This document shows, piece by piece, positions 1 to 8,300 of a stretch of 64,000 bases of DNA (the first letter of the stretch is position 1; each line of letters begins with the position of its first letter). Both the position numbers and the translations under genes were made by a program. The stretch covers positions 57,202 to 121,201 of the forward strand of contig JADYUK010000009.1 in the NCBI GenBank assembly GCA_021531755.1, read 5' to 3'. The stretch comes from Hoylesella loescheii (lineage in GTDB: Bacteria > Bacteroidota > Bacteroidia > Bacteroidales > Bacteroidaceae). The notes below the pieces were generated by a model, which saw only the letters and a list, made by a program, of their open reading frames with translations, made no database searches and had not been told where the DNA came from.

Positions 1-1007
1 ATAAAGAAAAGGTATTTAAGCCGTATCTAATAAAAAAGAGTCTTTTCTATCGCTTATTTCATGATCATTTCTGGTTTCGTAAATTTTCTACTTTAGTTTC
101 TTTGTTGTTTAGATGCAATGCAAGTAGATTGTTGCATAAATTTGAAATCAACAGAATTCAGAAAAAGGAAAAATTTGATACAGTTATTGCATATCAAGAA
201 TCATCTGCAACAATATGTGTATCTATGCTTCGTAATTGCTCTAATCGAATAGCTTGGGTGCACTGTGAATTAAGATATTGGTTGCAAGATTTAGTTAAAG
301 GAAGGAAACTTGAAGAAGCTGGTGATTATAGAAAATATGATAAAATAATATGTGTATCTGAATCTGCAAGGCAGTCTTTTCTGAGTCTCTATCCACAATT
401 ATCCGATAAAGTAATGTTTATATATAATTCCGTTGATGATAATCATATTAAAGAACTGGCTGATGATGTAAAAGTAAATGTTCCTTTTTCGGATAACACA
501 TTTAATATATTATCTGTAGGCCGTTTTTCCCCAACAAAGCAGTTTGATTTAATTCCTAAAATTGTATCTGAACTAAAAAAAATGACTTCAAAGCCCTTCT
601 GCTGGTATATTATAGCTTCTACAGAAGAATGTCTTCAAGACATGTTAGACAAAATAAAAAAATATGATGTAAGTCGTGAAGTGATTTTGTTAGGAGCAAA
701 GGATAACCCTTATCCTTATTTTAAAAAGTCAGATTTGTTTGTTTGTACTTCGGTTTCAGAAAGCTTTTCTTATGTTATTGCAGAGTCAAAAGTTTTACAT
801 GTTCCTGTACTTTGCAATAATATACCAGTAGCTATGGAAGTTGTTTCTGATGAAGAAGGGTGGATTTGTAGCATAGCTGATATGCCTGAAACTTTGTCAA
901 GAATTATAGAAAACAATAATAGCATTTATACAAAGGTTAAGGGAAAAATATTAAATTATCAGTATAATAATCATGAAATCCTAAAAAAATTCGAAGATAT
1001 AGTATGA
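1..1007 (+). CDS. Glycosyltransferase family 4 (5' end outside window)
   Basis: Transfers a sugar from a nucleotide-sugar donor to a growing surface glycan in the cytoplasm. The reading frame is open from base 3 with no start codon before the window edge, so the N-terminal Rossmann half is partly missing; about 334 residues are visible. The C-terminal half carries the GT-B donor-binding signature: VGRFSPTKQFD, then an E-x7-E motif in SESFSYVIAES. Its stop overlaps the ATG of the next gene (ATGA), so they are probably co-translated in a polysaccharide operon. A TTG at 102 is unlikely to be the start because the frame continues upstream. The sugar specificity cannot be read. Confidence 0.85.
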   Translation, partial: KEKVFKPYLIKKSLFYRLFHDHFWFRKFSTLVSLLFRCNASRLLHKFEINRIQKKEKFDTVIAYQESSATICVSMLRNCSNRIAWVHCELRYWLQDLVKGRKLEEAGDYRKYDKIICVSESARQSFLSLYPQLSDKVMFIYNSVDDNHIKELADDVKVNVPFSDNTFNILSVGRFSPTKQFDLIPKIVSELKKMTSKPFCWYIIASTEECLQDMLDKIKKYDVSREVILLGAKDNPYPYFKKSDLFVCTSVSESFSYVIAESKVLHVPVLCNNIPVAMEVVSDEEGWICSIADMPETLSRIIENNNSIYTKVKGKILNYQYNNHEILKKFEDIV

Positions 1008-1619
1008 TAAGTGAAATTTTCTCTTTGTTTTTAAATGCTCCAAAAGTAGTTCGTATTAAGGTATATCCTTATTTTAATCGGCTTCTCATTAAGAAAGTGG
1101 GGGGGGCATTTGGGTAATAATATTCAGATTCCAGGAAAATTGAATTTAAAAAATCAAGGAAGTCTCTATATCGGGGATAACTTCTATTTTTCTTCTGGAG
1201 ATTCTATAAATCCAATAGCGAGTAATTTGCAAGGGAATATTTATATAGAGCCAAAAGCTCATTTAAAGATTGGGAATAACGTGGGTATGAGCAGTACTCG
1301 TATATGGTGCAGTAATAGTATTACTATTGGGAATCATGTGAAAATAGGAGCTTGTGTTTTAATAACTGATACCGATGCTCATCCTATGGATTATCTAATA
1401 CGGCGATCTTCAGGAGAAGGAACACTGTTTGCTCCGATTATTATAGAGGATGATGTATGGATAGGTGCACATTCTGTTATACTCAAAGGTGTTACTATAG
1501 GCGCACGAACTATTATCGGAGCTGGGAGTGTTGTCACAAAGAGTATCCCTGCAGATTGTGTTGCTGCAGGAAACCCATGTAAGGTTATTAGAAAGTTAAA
1601 TAATACAATTAATGAATAA
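1004..1619 (+). pseudogene. Hexapeptide-repeat O-acetyltransferase, out of frame at a poly-G tract (possible phase-variable gene)
   Basis: The ATG at 1004 overlaps the stop of the upstream glycosyltransferase and opens a 37-codon frame that ends at 1117. A tract of eight G (1099-1106) sits just before this stop. Removing one G joins this frame to the downstream frame that runs to 1619, giving a protein of about 203 residues. The downstream part is a left-handed beta-helix acyltransferase: repeated [IV]G-x4 hexads, the probable catalytic His in DTDAHPM, and the usual C-terminus GSVVTKSIPADCVAAGNP. It would acetylate a glycan or sugar precursor. A TTG at 1112 could start only the downstream part. 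A sequencing error in the homopolymer is the alternative explanation. Confidence 0.8.
1099..1106 (+). repeat. Poly-G tract (8 G) inside the acetyltransferase gene
   Basis: Homopolymer of eight G preceded by T and followed by C. The frames before and after it differ by one base; seven G would restore the full gene. Confidence 0.9.
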
Positions 1620-2549
1620 ACGAGTTTATTATTTAGATAACTTATCTGGTTTGTTAATTTGTTACATGATGCTGAATCATGTTTTGTTAATGGGGCAGGT
1701 TGATTGTAATGTTGATAATATTCTGTTAGAGCCTTTACAGTTTTTTATGTTTTGGTTCTTTTTCAAGAGTGGAATGTTTTACACCCCGAAAAATTATAAA
1801 CAATTATTCATTCGGGGGGGCAAAAATTACTGGTTCCATTAGCTATATATAGCTTCTTAGGACATATAGTACAGTGCTTGAAATTATTTGCCAGTGATGA
1901 TTATAATTGGAAACATTATTTACTAACCCCAATCAAGGAGTTTGTATGTACAGGTAGTGTTACTGGTAATCATCCTTTATGGTTTTTGTTTTCTTTATTT
2001 TTTGTTCAACTTTTGTTTAATGAATTATATGTAAGAAAGATTAAGCCACAATTTATTTTCATCATTAGTATAATAATACCGATAGTTCTGTATTATAATA
2101 GCATTTCTAATTTGCCTATATATCTTACTAATGTCCCTTTGGGATTGTCCGTTTATACCTTAGGTTATATTTTAAAAAATAGACAGTTTGATAAGAAACT
2201 TATATCAATAGCGGGGATTATATATCTGGGAGTAATCTTGTTTTACCCATCGCATTTGATATTTCGTTCAAATACATTGAATAGTGGTGGAAATTATCTT
2301 CTTGCCATTATATTTTCATTGGCAGGCTGTGTCGTATTCAATAATATTTTCAAGTTTTTGCCTAATTGTAGGGTCTTACAATTCATAGGTCAACATTCAA
2401 TGACTTATTATGTAACTCATTGGGTTATATTGAATGTATGTACTTTGATAATGGTAACTGGTTTCCATCGTCAAGGAGTAACAGTTTTTGTTATGATGAT
2501 ACTTGCTTGCTTGTTAATTCCGACATTGATAATTAAAATTAAGAAATAA
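1612..2549 (+). pseudogene. Membrane acyltransferase (acyltransferase-3 type), out of frame at a poly-G tract
   Basis: The ATG at 1612 overlaps the stop of the preceding acetyltransferase. The first frame (RVYYLDNLSGLLICYMMLNH) has the N-terminus typical of multi-pass acyltransferase-3 proteins and stops at 1842. Seven G at 1814-1820 precede the stop. With eight (or five) G the frame continues into the segment ending at 2549, giving about 312 residues with many hydrophobic helices and the late motif SMTYYVTHW. It would transfer an acyl group to a surface glycan across the membrane. No good start codon precedes the second segment, so as written the gene is off. It sits in a tight operon between the acetyltransferase and WbsX. 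Confidence 0.8.
1814..1820 (+). repeat. Poly-G tract (7 G) inside the membrane acyltransferase gene
   Basis: Seven G between C and C. Adding one G restores a continuous frame of about 312 codons. Confidence 0.9.
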
Positions 2550-2554
2550 ATAGT

Positions 2555-3649
2555 ATGAATCCAAAAATTTTAGCATTATATTTACCTCAGTTTCATCCGT
2601 TCCGAGAGAACGACGAGTGGTGGGGAAAAGGTTTTACAGAGTGGACTAATGTAGGTAAGGCTAAGCCTTTGTTCCGGGGACATGATGAGCCTCGTGTACC
2701 TACAGAATTAGGTTATTATGATCTTCGTTTACCTCTTATTCGTGAGCAACAGGCTCAAATGGCACGTGAAGCAGGTGTGACAGCTTTTTGTTACTGGCAT
2801 TACTGGTTTGGTAATGGCAGAAGACTCTTGGCAGATGTGTTCCATGAGGTGTTAGAGTCAGGTAAGCCTGATTTCCCTTTCTGCTTGGCATGGGCCAATC
2901 ATACATGGAGAGCTGTAGGTTGTACGGCTGGTAATGATTCTAAAGCTATATTAATGGAGCAAACCTATCCTGGTATAGACGATGCAAAGGCGCATTTTGA
3001 ATTACTGCTTAAGGCTTTTAGGGATGAGCGTTATGTCAAAGTAGATGGTAAACCTTATCTTTTCATTTTTGATCCAGTTGCTCTTCCGCAGGAATATGTA
3101 GAATGTTTTAAGAAAATGAGTGTTGAGGCAGGTTTTCCAGGAATCTATCTTGTCGCAAACGTGAGTGACAATAGTATCAAAAAGGAGGTGATGCTTCAGA
3201 AAGGATATGATGCAGTATGTTATTGTGATATATTGGGTCATGCTCAGCAAAAGAGAAATACATTTTGGCATAAGGTTTATAAGCACTTGCAGGGTATCTT
3301 ATTGAATCGTCCAACTCACGTTTATGATTATAGTAAGCACTATAAGGAACTAATCGGAGAGATAGATAAAGATGAGAATGTGATACCGCAGATTGTTCCT
3401 CAATGGGATCATTCTCCTCGTGGAGGCCGAAAAACGAATATTTATATCAACTCTACTCCTGAAAACTTTGCCAAGCATGTTCGTATGGCAATGGAAGCTA
3501 TCAAGGGAAAGAAAGAGGAGCATCAGATTTTGATGTTGAAATCCTGGAATGAGTGGGCTGAGGGCAACTATATGGAGCCTGACTTGACACATGGAAGAGG
3601 ATATATTGAGGCTTTACGTAGAGTAGTAGATGAATATAGGGATAAATAA
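2555..3649 (+). CDS. WbsX family glycan-processing protein (GH99-like)
   Basis: 364 residues starting at the ATG 5 bases after the acyltransferase stop. The N-terminus ILALYLPQFHPFRENDEWWG followed by GFTEWTNV is the hallmark of the WbsX family, found in O-antigen and capsule clusters and related to GH99 (endo-alpha-mannosidase-like) barrels. A conserved late segment KSWNEWAEGNYMEPD is also present. The exact reaction of the family is not settled; annotations vary between glycosyltransferase and glycoside hydrolase. It is the last intact gene of the left polysaccharide cluster. Confidence 0.85.
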   Translation: MNPKILALYLPQFHPFRENDEWWGKGFTEWTNVGKAKPLFRGHDEPRVPTELGYYDLRLPLIREQQAQMAREAGVTAFCYWHYWFGNGRRLLADVFHEVLESGKPDFPFCLAWANHTWRAVGCTAGNDSKAILMEQTYPGIDDAKAHFELLLKAFRDERYVKVDGKPYLFIFDPVALPQEYVECFKKMSVEAGFPGIYLVANVSDNSIKKEVMLQKGYDAVCYCDILGHAQQKRNTFWHKVYKHLQGILLNRPTHVYDYSKHYKELIGEIDKDENVIPQIVPQWDHSPRGGRKTNIYINSTPENFAKHVRMAMEAIKGKKEEHQILMLKSWNEWAEGNYMEPDLTHGRGYIEALRRVVDEYRDK

Positions 3650-3839
3650 AATTTATTAAGGATTTAATTTATCGCATATTAGCCAAGCTTTATCCTATGG
3701 ATTTAATAGAAAAGCTTGTTAATTATAAATACGTTATTCAGTCTTATAAGATATTTTTTCGTTAGGGAGTGTTGACACGATGAGTATTCCTGCTGATTGT
3801 GTGGATGTAGAAAAACTATGTAAGGCTATAAAAGTATAG
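3649..3839 (+). pseudogene. Remnant of a hexapeptide acetyltransferase
   Basis: The first part (about 3649-3765) can be read as an N-terminal piece (RILAKLYPMDLIEKLVN) ending in TAG. From 3765 to 3839 a piece reads SIPADCVDVEKLCKAIK and stops. This matches, with changes, the C-terminus of the acetyltransferase at 1004-1619 (SIPADCVAAGNPCKVIRK). The hexapeptide body between the two ends is missing, so this is an internally deleted relic. It lies immediately before the retron and may mark the recombination edge of the defence island. Confidence 0.6.
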
Positions 3840-3917
3840 AAATAATACTTAATCAATATTATACTTTTCTGTATTTATAAAATAGAATACAATCGTAAAT
3901 AGAGAAGTAATTATAGC

Positions 3918-4778
3918 ATGCTAAAGAAAAAAAAGAACATAAATTTAAATGAGCAAAGGAGGATAGACGAATTATTTCTAAGGCACGATTGGACTTTAAA
4001 GGGGAATCGGTATGAAAATTTTTGTTCTCTTGGAGGAAAGATGAATGCTGATGAATTTGAACTTTTATTTGAATTAGTTGATAGGTTCCATTTACTTGAT
4101 ATCTGTAATTTTATGGATGAATTCTTGATGGGATATTATAGTTGTGATGATGCGATTTTTCAAAATGCCCATTCTGTTATAGTTACTCCTATGAAAGAAG
4201 TTGATATACATGGACATCATAAACTTAAAGATAAGAGTGGCGATGTGGTTTTTTCTATGTTTCAGGAAAAGAGAACTCTTTGTGAGTATGAAGAAAAAAT
4301 CGTGTTTTGCAACGATGCTGCTGATGCTAAAAATGTCTTTCAAGATAATGATGTTATTTGTTTTGTTGATGATTTTGTTGGAACCGGTAAAACATATGAT
4401 GATACATATAAATCTTTTGTTTCCTATTTTAAAAGTCAGAATATAGTAATAGATAATAGGAAAGTTTTCGCAGTAACAGCATGGGCAATGCATCATGGAT
4501 ATGATTATTGTAAAGAGAAAGATTTAAGGCTTTTTTGTTCAAGTTTTTTTGATAAGGCTATATCTGAAAGTCCTAATTATACGGCTTTAGAGATAAATTA
4601 CAAAAAAGGGCTTATGGTTCAAATGGAGAAATTTTATGGAAATAGAATCACCTCAATATATTCCTTAGGTTACATGCAGAGCGAGGCTTTAATATCGATA
4701 ATGGATAAATCTCCCAATAATACATTTCCTATTTTTTGGAAAGCAAAAGATGATTTAAATATATTCCCAAGATTCTAA
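3918..4778 (+). CDS. Retron-associated phosphoribosyltransferase-like protein (PRTase-CE type), probable effector
   Basis: 286 residues, first gene of the retron operon. Residues about 148-160 read CFVDDFVGTGKTYDD, the D-D-x-x-x-[TS]-G-x-[TS] PRPP-binding loop of type I phosphoribosyltransferases. A C-terminal SLGYMQSEALISIMDKSPNN block is of the kind seen in conflict-associated PRTase-like proteins. No base-recognition domain of a normal salvage enzyme is evident. The winged-helix gene follows after 4 bases, then the msr-msd RNA and the reverse transcriptase. From the published retron typing as I recall it, PRTase plus winged-helix partners mark type III. By analogy it is the toxin released when phage disturbs the RT-msDNA complex; that role is inferred. 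Confidence 0.8.
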   Translation: MLKKKKNINLNEQRRIDELFLRHDWTLKGNRYENFCSLGGKMNADEFELLFELVDRFHLLDICNFMDEFLMGYYSCDDAIFQNAHSVIVTPMKEVDIHGHHKLKDKSGDVVFSMFQEKRTLCEYEEKIVFCNDAADAKNVFQDNDVICFVDDFVGTGKTYDDTYKSFVSYFKSQNIVIDNRKVFAVTAWAMHHGYDYCKEKDLRLFCSSFFDKAISESPNYTALEINYKKGLMVQMEKFYGNRITSIYSLGYMQSEALISIMDKSPNNTFPIFWKAKDDLNIFPRF

Positions 4779-4782
4779 AATA

Positions 4783-5091
4783 ATGAAAACAGAAATAAAA
4801 CTTCAGCTGTTAGTAACAGTTAAATACAACTTGAATGTCAGCGGCTTAATTGAAATGGGGCTTAGCTATGCAGAAATTGGTCAACAATTAGCTTTGTTGA
4901 CTCGTGCAGGTTACATTGATAAAGATAAAGATAAAATTGGATTGTCCCCGAAAGGGGAAGCTTATTTTAAAGGATTGAGTGAAAAAATGAATAGAAATGT
5001 TAAATTTCTATGGATAAATCCACTTTATGATGAAATGATACCGAAAAAAGATAAAAATGATGTATATTTGCCAAAGAATTGGAGAATATAG
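4783..5091 (+). CDS. Retron-associated small winged-helix protein
   Basis: 102 residues. Residues about 24-65 (MGLSYAEIGQQLALLTRAGYIDKDKDK then LSPKG) have the pattern of a winged helix: helix-turn-helix followed by a beta wing with the common 'LT-x-G' type ending. It starts 4 bases after the PRTase-like gene and ends just before the retron RNA. The partner role (binding RT-msDNA or restraining the effector) is inferred from its position in the operon. The protein alone is too small to assign further. Confidence 0.7.
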   Translation: MKTEIKLQLLVTVKYNLNVSGLIEMGLSYAEIGQQLALLTRAGYIDKDKDKIGLSPKGEAYFKGLSEKMNRNVKFLWINPLYDEMIPKKDKNDVYLPKNWRI

Positions 5092-5094
5092 ATT

Positions 5095-5279
5095 ATATAC
5101 AAAATAAAATAGGTAACTATTTCGGTGGAGCGAGTCGCTCTTTCTGTACTGAGTATGTAATTTCAAGCTTTTGAGCCAATTTGCTTCTCATGCGCCCAGA
5201 GGTCGCATTCCCAGCAAATTGTCTCAAATATCGAAAAATATGGAGGATAGTGTGCTATCCTCCCTCAAGATTTTTTATA
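5095..5279 (+). ncRNA. Retron msr-msd non-coding RNA
   Basis: The 190 bases between the winged-helix stop and the RT start have no convincing start codon but three clear hairpins. A short stem GAGCGA/TCGCTC lies at 5128-5140. A long, nearly perfect nested stem spans 5170-5228: outer TTTGAG/CTCAAA, middle CAATTTGCT/AGCAAATTG, inner ATGCG/CGCAT. A perfect 9-bp stem (GGAGGATAG/CTATCCTCC) lies at 5242-5263. A long hairpin just upstream of an RT is the expected msd template, with smaller msr hairpins before it. AT-rich ends (around 5092-5110 and 5264-5282) could pair as a1/a2, but imperfectly. The exact ends and the branching G are not determined. Confidence 0.75.
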
Positions 5280-6317
5280 ATGGAATTTGATAAATATTCT
5301 TTTCAATTCGCCCAATTGGCTATCTTAAATGGCTATACGACAGAGTATGTGGATAGTTGTTTGAAATATGCTAAAAAATTAGCAGATAACAATCTGCCAA
5401 TTATTTATGATTCTGAGCATTTCTCAGAATTAGTTGGTTTTAAATTGTCATATATTAAAACGGTGGTAGAATATCCAAAATCTTTTTATTGGATGTATAA
5501 GATAAAAAAACATAGTGGAGGTATACGTAAAATAAACGCTCCTTTGCCAAACTTAAAGCAAATTCAATATTGGATATTAGAGAATATTCTGAATACTCAA
5601 AAAGTGAGTCCTTATGCTAAAGCTTTTGTGCAAGGGAAAAAGTTGAAGGAAAATGTTCGTTTCCATAGAAATCGAAAGATAGTTATCAAGTTTGATGTTC
5701 ATGATTTCTTCGGATCGATACGTGAGAATTCTATTAAAGCAATATTTCGGTCATTAGGATACATTAACCCTGTTGCTGATTTATTGGCAATGTTGTGTTG
5801 TTTAGATCATGTTTTGCCTCAAGGTGCGCCGACTAGCCCATATTTGTCCAACTTGTATATGTTGGATTTTGATACCCATATTGCCCAATATTGCAAGGAG
5901 CATACTATTTATTATACTCGGTATGCTGATGACTTGACTTTTTCTTCTGATTCTAATATAGATGAATATGAATTGACCAGTCTTGTTAAAAAAGAACTAA
6001 ATATCATTGGGCTTTATTTGAATAACGATAAAACGAAAGTTATGCCAAGAAATACCAGGCAGGTTGTAACTGGAATAGTTGTCAACCAAAAACTTCAGGT
6101 AGATAAAGATAAAAGGCGTAAAATTCGTCAAGAGGTCTTTTATATAAAGAAATGGGGGCTGGAAAGTCATTTGCAAAAGATAGGTTGTTCCAAGAAAAAC
6201 TATCTGAAACATTTGTTAGGTGAGATGACTTTTATGTTAAGTCTGACTCCGCAAAATTTGCAGTTGAAAGCTGATATTGAATATATACGCAAATTATGGG
6301 AAGAGAATTTAATGTAG
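5280..6317 (+). CDS. Retron reverse transcriptase
   Basis: 345 residues from the ATG at 5280; a TTG further upstream would run through the msr-msd RNA and is rejected. It makes msDNA from the adjacent RNA. Catalytic box YADD is at residues 215-218 (RYADDLTFSS). Two retron-specific signatures are present: an NAxxH variant NVRFH (residues 125-129) and VTG in region 7 (residues 263-265). PQGAPTSPYLSN is the usual RT4 block. There is no maturase or endonuclease domain, which argues against a group II intron. The next gene starts inside its last codons. Confidence 0.93.
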   Translation: MEFDKYSFQFAQLAILNGYTTEYVDSCLKYAKKLADNNLPIIYDSEHFSELVGFKLSYIKTVVEYPKSFYWMYKIKKHSGGIRKINAPLPNLKQIQYWILENILNTQKVSPYAKAFVQGKKLKENVRFHRNRKIVIKFDVHDFFGSIRENSIKAIFRSLGYINPVADLLAMLCCLDHVLPQGAPTSPYLSNLYMLDFDTHIAQYCKEHTIYYTRYADDLTFSSDSNIDEYELTSLVKKELNIIGLYLNNDKTKVMPRNTRQVVTGIVVNQKLQVDKDKRRKIRQEVFYIKKWGLESHLQKIGCSKKNYLKHLLGEMTFMLSLTPQNLQLKADIEYIRKLWEENLM

Positions 6318-7114
6318 CGGATAAGTTGATGTTGTCTAAAAATTATAAAGAGCATCACCTTTTTAAGGAACTTGATGAAATGATGGATTTTTATGAAGCA
6401 GTTTCTGATAGGGCTTTTTGCTTTCTTCCTTCAGGCACCAAAGGATTTCCTAATTACGAGAGCTATTATTTCATGTCTATTCAAGGTACGCTTGATTCAA
6501 TTAAAACATTGTTGAAGATAGCCAGAATAAATGATGCATTTGTTCTTGTTCGCAAGATGTTTGATGATATTTTGACAGAAATATATTTGGATATCACTCT
6601 AAAAGATAAGTTTGACATCAATAAAAACTTATATGTAGAGGAGGTTCAAAAATGGATTGAGTCCTCTTTTAGGATTCCTTCTGTTAAAAATATCTTAAAG
6701 GCAATAAAGGAATCTCTACAAACGAAGGATTTGTATCCTTTTTTCGGATGGAATACATACTTGGAGCATAATCGGAAATTATTGGATGATAGCGTGCATG
6801 CAAATAAGTATAGTAGTGTATTGCTTAATTGTAATACAGTGTATCTTGATGGTAGAAGAGAGAAACAGTTGAATAATATATCTATAATGTTGAACCAATT
6901 GATGATGATTCAAGTATCTTTTATCTTCTATCTTAATCCTGCATATTTAATGGCATCAGATTACATGGATTATTTGGAGTTTGGTGAAATCCCTCCTGAA
7001 GGTTCAGACCAATGGCTTGCCCCATTTGCACAAGAAGCTTTCGGTAAATATATAAAGCGAGATAAAAAGTTAGCTGATTTTATAAAGAATTCATGCAGTT
7101 TGCAAATTGAATAA
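6296..7114 (+). CDS. Unknown all-helical protein overlapping the retron RT gene (HEPN/DUF5677-like appearance)
   Basis: 272 residues; the ATG at 6296 lies 22 bases inside the RT gene, so translation is probably coupled. The protein appears mostly helical. A central SIKTLLKIARINDAFVLVRK segment and a later HNRKLLDDSVHANKYSS segment resemble the helix and [R/N]-x-x-x-x-H arrangement of HEPN/AbiV/DUF5677 proteins, but the match is only by eye. A hydrophobic stretch IQVSFIFYLNPAYLM may be one membrane-near helix. I do not recognise it as a standard retron component. The overlap suggests it belongs to the retron operon, either as a second effector or as an accessory gene. Confidence 0.75.
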   Translation: MGREFNVADKLMLSKNYKEHHLFKELDEMMDFYEAVSDRAFCFLPSGTKGFPNYESYYFMSIQGTLDSIKTLLKIARINDAFVLVRKMFDDILTEIYLDITLKDKFDINKNLYVEEVQKWIESSFRIPSVKNILKAIKESLQTKDLYPFFGWNTYLEHNRKLLDDSVHANKYSSVLLNCNTVYLDGRREKQLNNISIMLNQLMMIQVSFIFYLNPAYLMASDYMDYLEFGEIPPEGSDQWLAPFAQEAFGKYIKRDKKLADFIKNSCSLQIE

Positions 7115-7154
7115 ATCATAGTAGTATAAGATTTTTGAGAATAATAAAAATGAT

Positions 7155-8150
7155 ATGACGATTAATCATAATAAATCTATAAAAGCAGTCCCTCCATATA
7201 TACATCCTGGCTTTCTGAACTTCAAACTTGCTCCTTTTGAGGCATGGAAGAGATTGGGGGGAGATATAGCGAAGAGTCATTATCCTCCGAAGTGCTTGCA
7301 TGGAGCTGCATTTCGTTGGGAATTACCTACATTATGGAAAAGTAAGAAGGAGGTAAGGCTTAGATTTGTGGAACCTGTGTCTTTGCTATTTGATACGTTT
7401 CCTGATTATGCAAGATATGAGGTTATCCCTATGTTCTGGGACTGCTGGCCTTGCTATTTCGAGAAGACTTGTGAATGGTTGCGTAGGCATCAGGTAAAGA
7501 CTGCCATCTTTTCTTCTCGGCAGACTGCAGAGCAAATGAAAGAACGTTTCTCTGGGAAGAACGATGGATGGCAAAAAATAAATGTTATTTGGTGTCCTGA
7601 AGCTGTGGATGATTCTGTATATCAAAAGGGCAAGCTTTTAAAAGACCGCGATATTGATTTGTTGGAGTTTGGACGTTCCAATGATAAGGTATTTAAGGCT
7701 GATCAATTGAAGGCTGTTTTTGATAGCAAGAATTGCAGTTTGAATAATGTCTGTACCAAGCAGAATGGTAAGTTCATCTATACCAATGAGCAGCTATATG
7801 AGGCGATGGGGAATGCAAAGGTGACTATTGCTTTGCCTCGAAGTATCACTCAGCCAGAGATTGCCGGTGATATAGAAACCCTTACGCAGCGCTATTGGGA
7901 ATGTATGTTCTCAAGAATCGTCATGGTGGGGCATGCTCCGCAGGAACTCATCGACTTTATCGGTTATAATCCTGTAATAGAGTTGAGTGATAAAATCTCG
8001 GCAGAAGAACAGATTGCTAACGTAATAGAACATATTGAGGACTACCAGTCTCTTGTGGATAAAAATCGTGAAACGGCAGAGAAACTGGGAAGCTGGGATG
8101 TGAGAATGAAATGGTTAATGGGAGAATTGCAGGAATATTATCTAATTTAA
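7155..8150 (+). CDS. Glycosyltransferase-like protein (paralogue of the gene at 20320)
   Basis: 331 residues. Clearly homologous along its length to the protein at 20320-21246: both share YIHP, APFEAW-RLGG, IPFIWDCWP-type, CPEAVD, DLLEFGRSN and ETLTQRYWE blocks. The late part (LTQRYWE..SRIVMVGHAPQEL) has the layout of a GT-B donor-binding half with glycosyltransferase group 1 character. The sugar is unknown. It sits alone between the retron and the toxin module, so it looks like a remnant of the surface-glycan locus into which the defence genes were inserted. Confidence 0.65.
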   Translation: MTINHNKSIKAVPPYIHPGFLNFKLAPFEAWKRLGGDIAKSHYPPKCLHGAAFRWELPTLWKSKKEVRLRFVEPVSLLFDTFPDYARYEVIPMFWDCWPCYFEKTCEWLRRHQVKTAIFSSRQTAEQMKERFSGKNDGWQKINVIWCPEAVDDSVYQKGKLLKDRDIDLLEFGRSNDKVFKADQLKAVFDSKNCSLNNVCTKQNGKFIYTNEQLYEAMGNAKVTIALPRSITQPEIAGDIETLTQRYWECMFSRIVMVGHAPQELIDFIGYNPVIELSDKISAEEQIANVIEHIEDYQSLVDKNRETAEKLGSWDVRMKWLMGELQEYYLI

Positions 8151-8242
8151 ATTTAGAATATTAGCAAGGAAATTGGGGCTAAAAATGCGATTTTTAGTTA
8201 ATTACCATAAAAAATATGAGAATTTTTAGAAAAAAACATCAC

Positions 8243-8267
8243 TTGCAAAATAAAAAATGTATCTTTG
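8243..8267 (+). promoter_or_regulatory. Bacteroidota-type promoter of the toxin-antitoxin-chaperone operon
   Basis: TATCTTTG at 8260-8267 fits the -7 consensus TAnnTTTG, with TTGC at 8243-8246 as a candidate -33 element. The start codon of the first gene is 34 bases downstream. Confidence 0.55.
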
Positions 8268-8300
8268 CATTGTAAATATAACAATAACAAAACTAACAAC

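Noticed and set aside
5181..5279. N-terminal extension of the reverse transcriptase from a TTG
   Set aside because: This stretch is the structured msr-msd RNA; RT homology begins after the ATG at 5280.
5280..6317. Group II intron or DGR reverse transcriptase
   Set aside because: No maturase domain, no intron domain V, no template/variable repeat pair; NxxxH and VTG motifs favour a retron.
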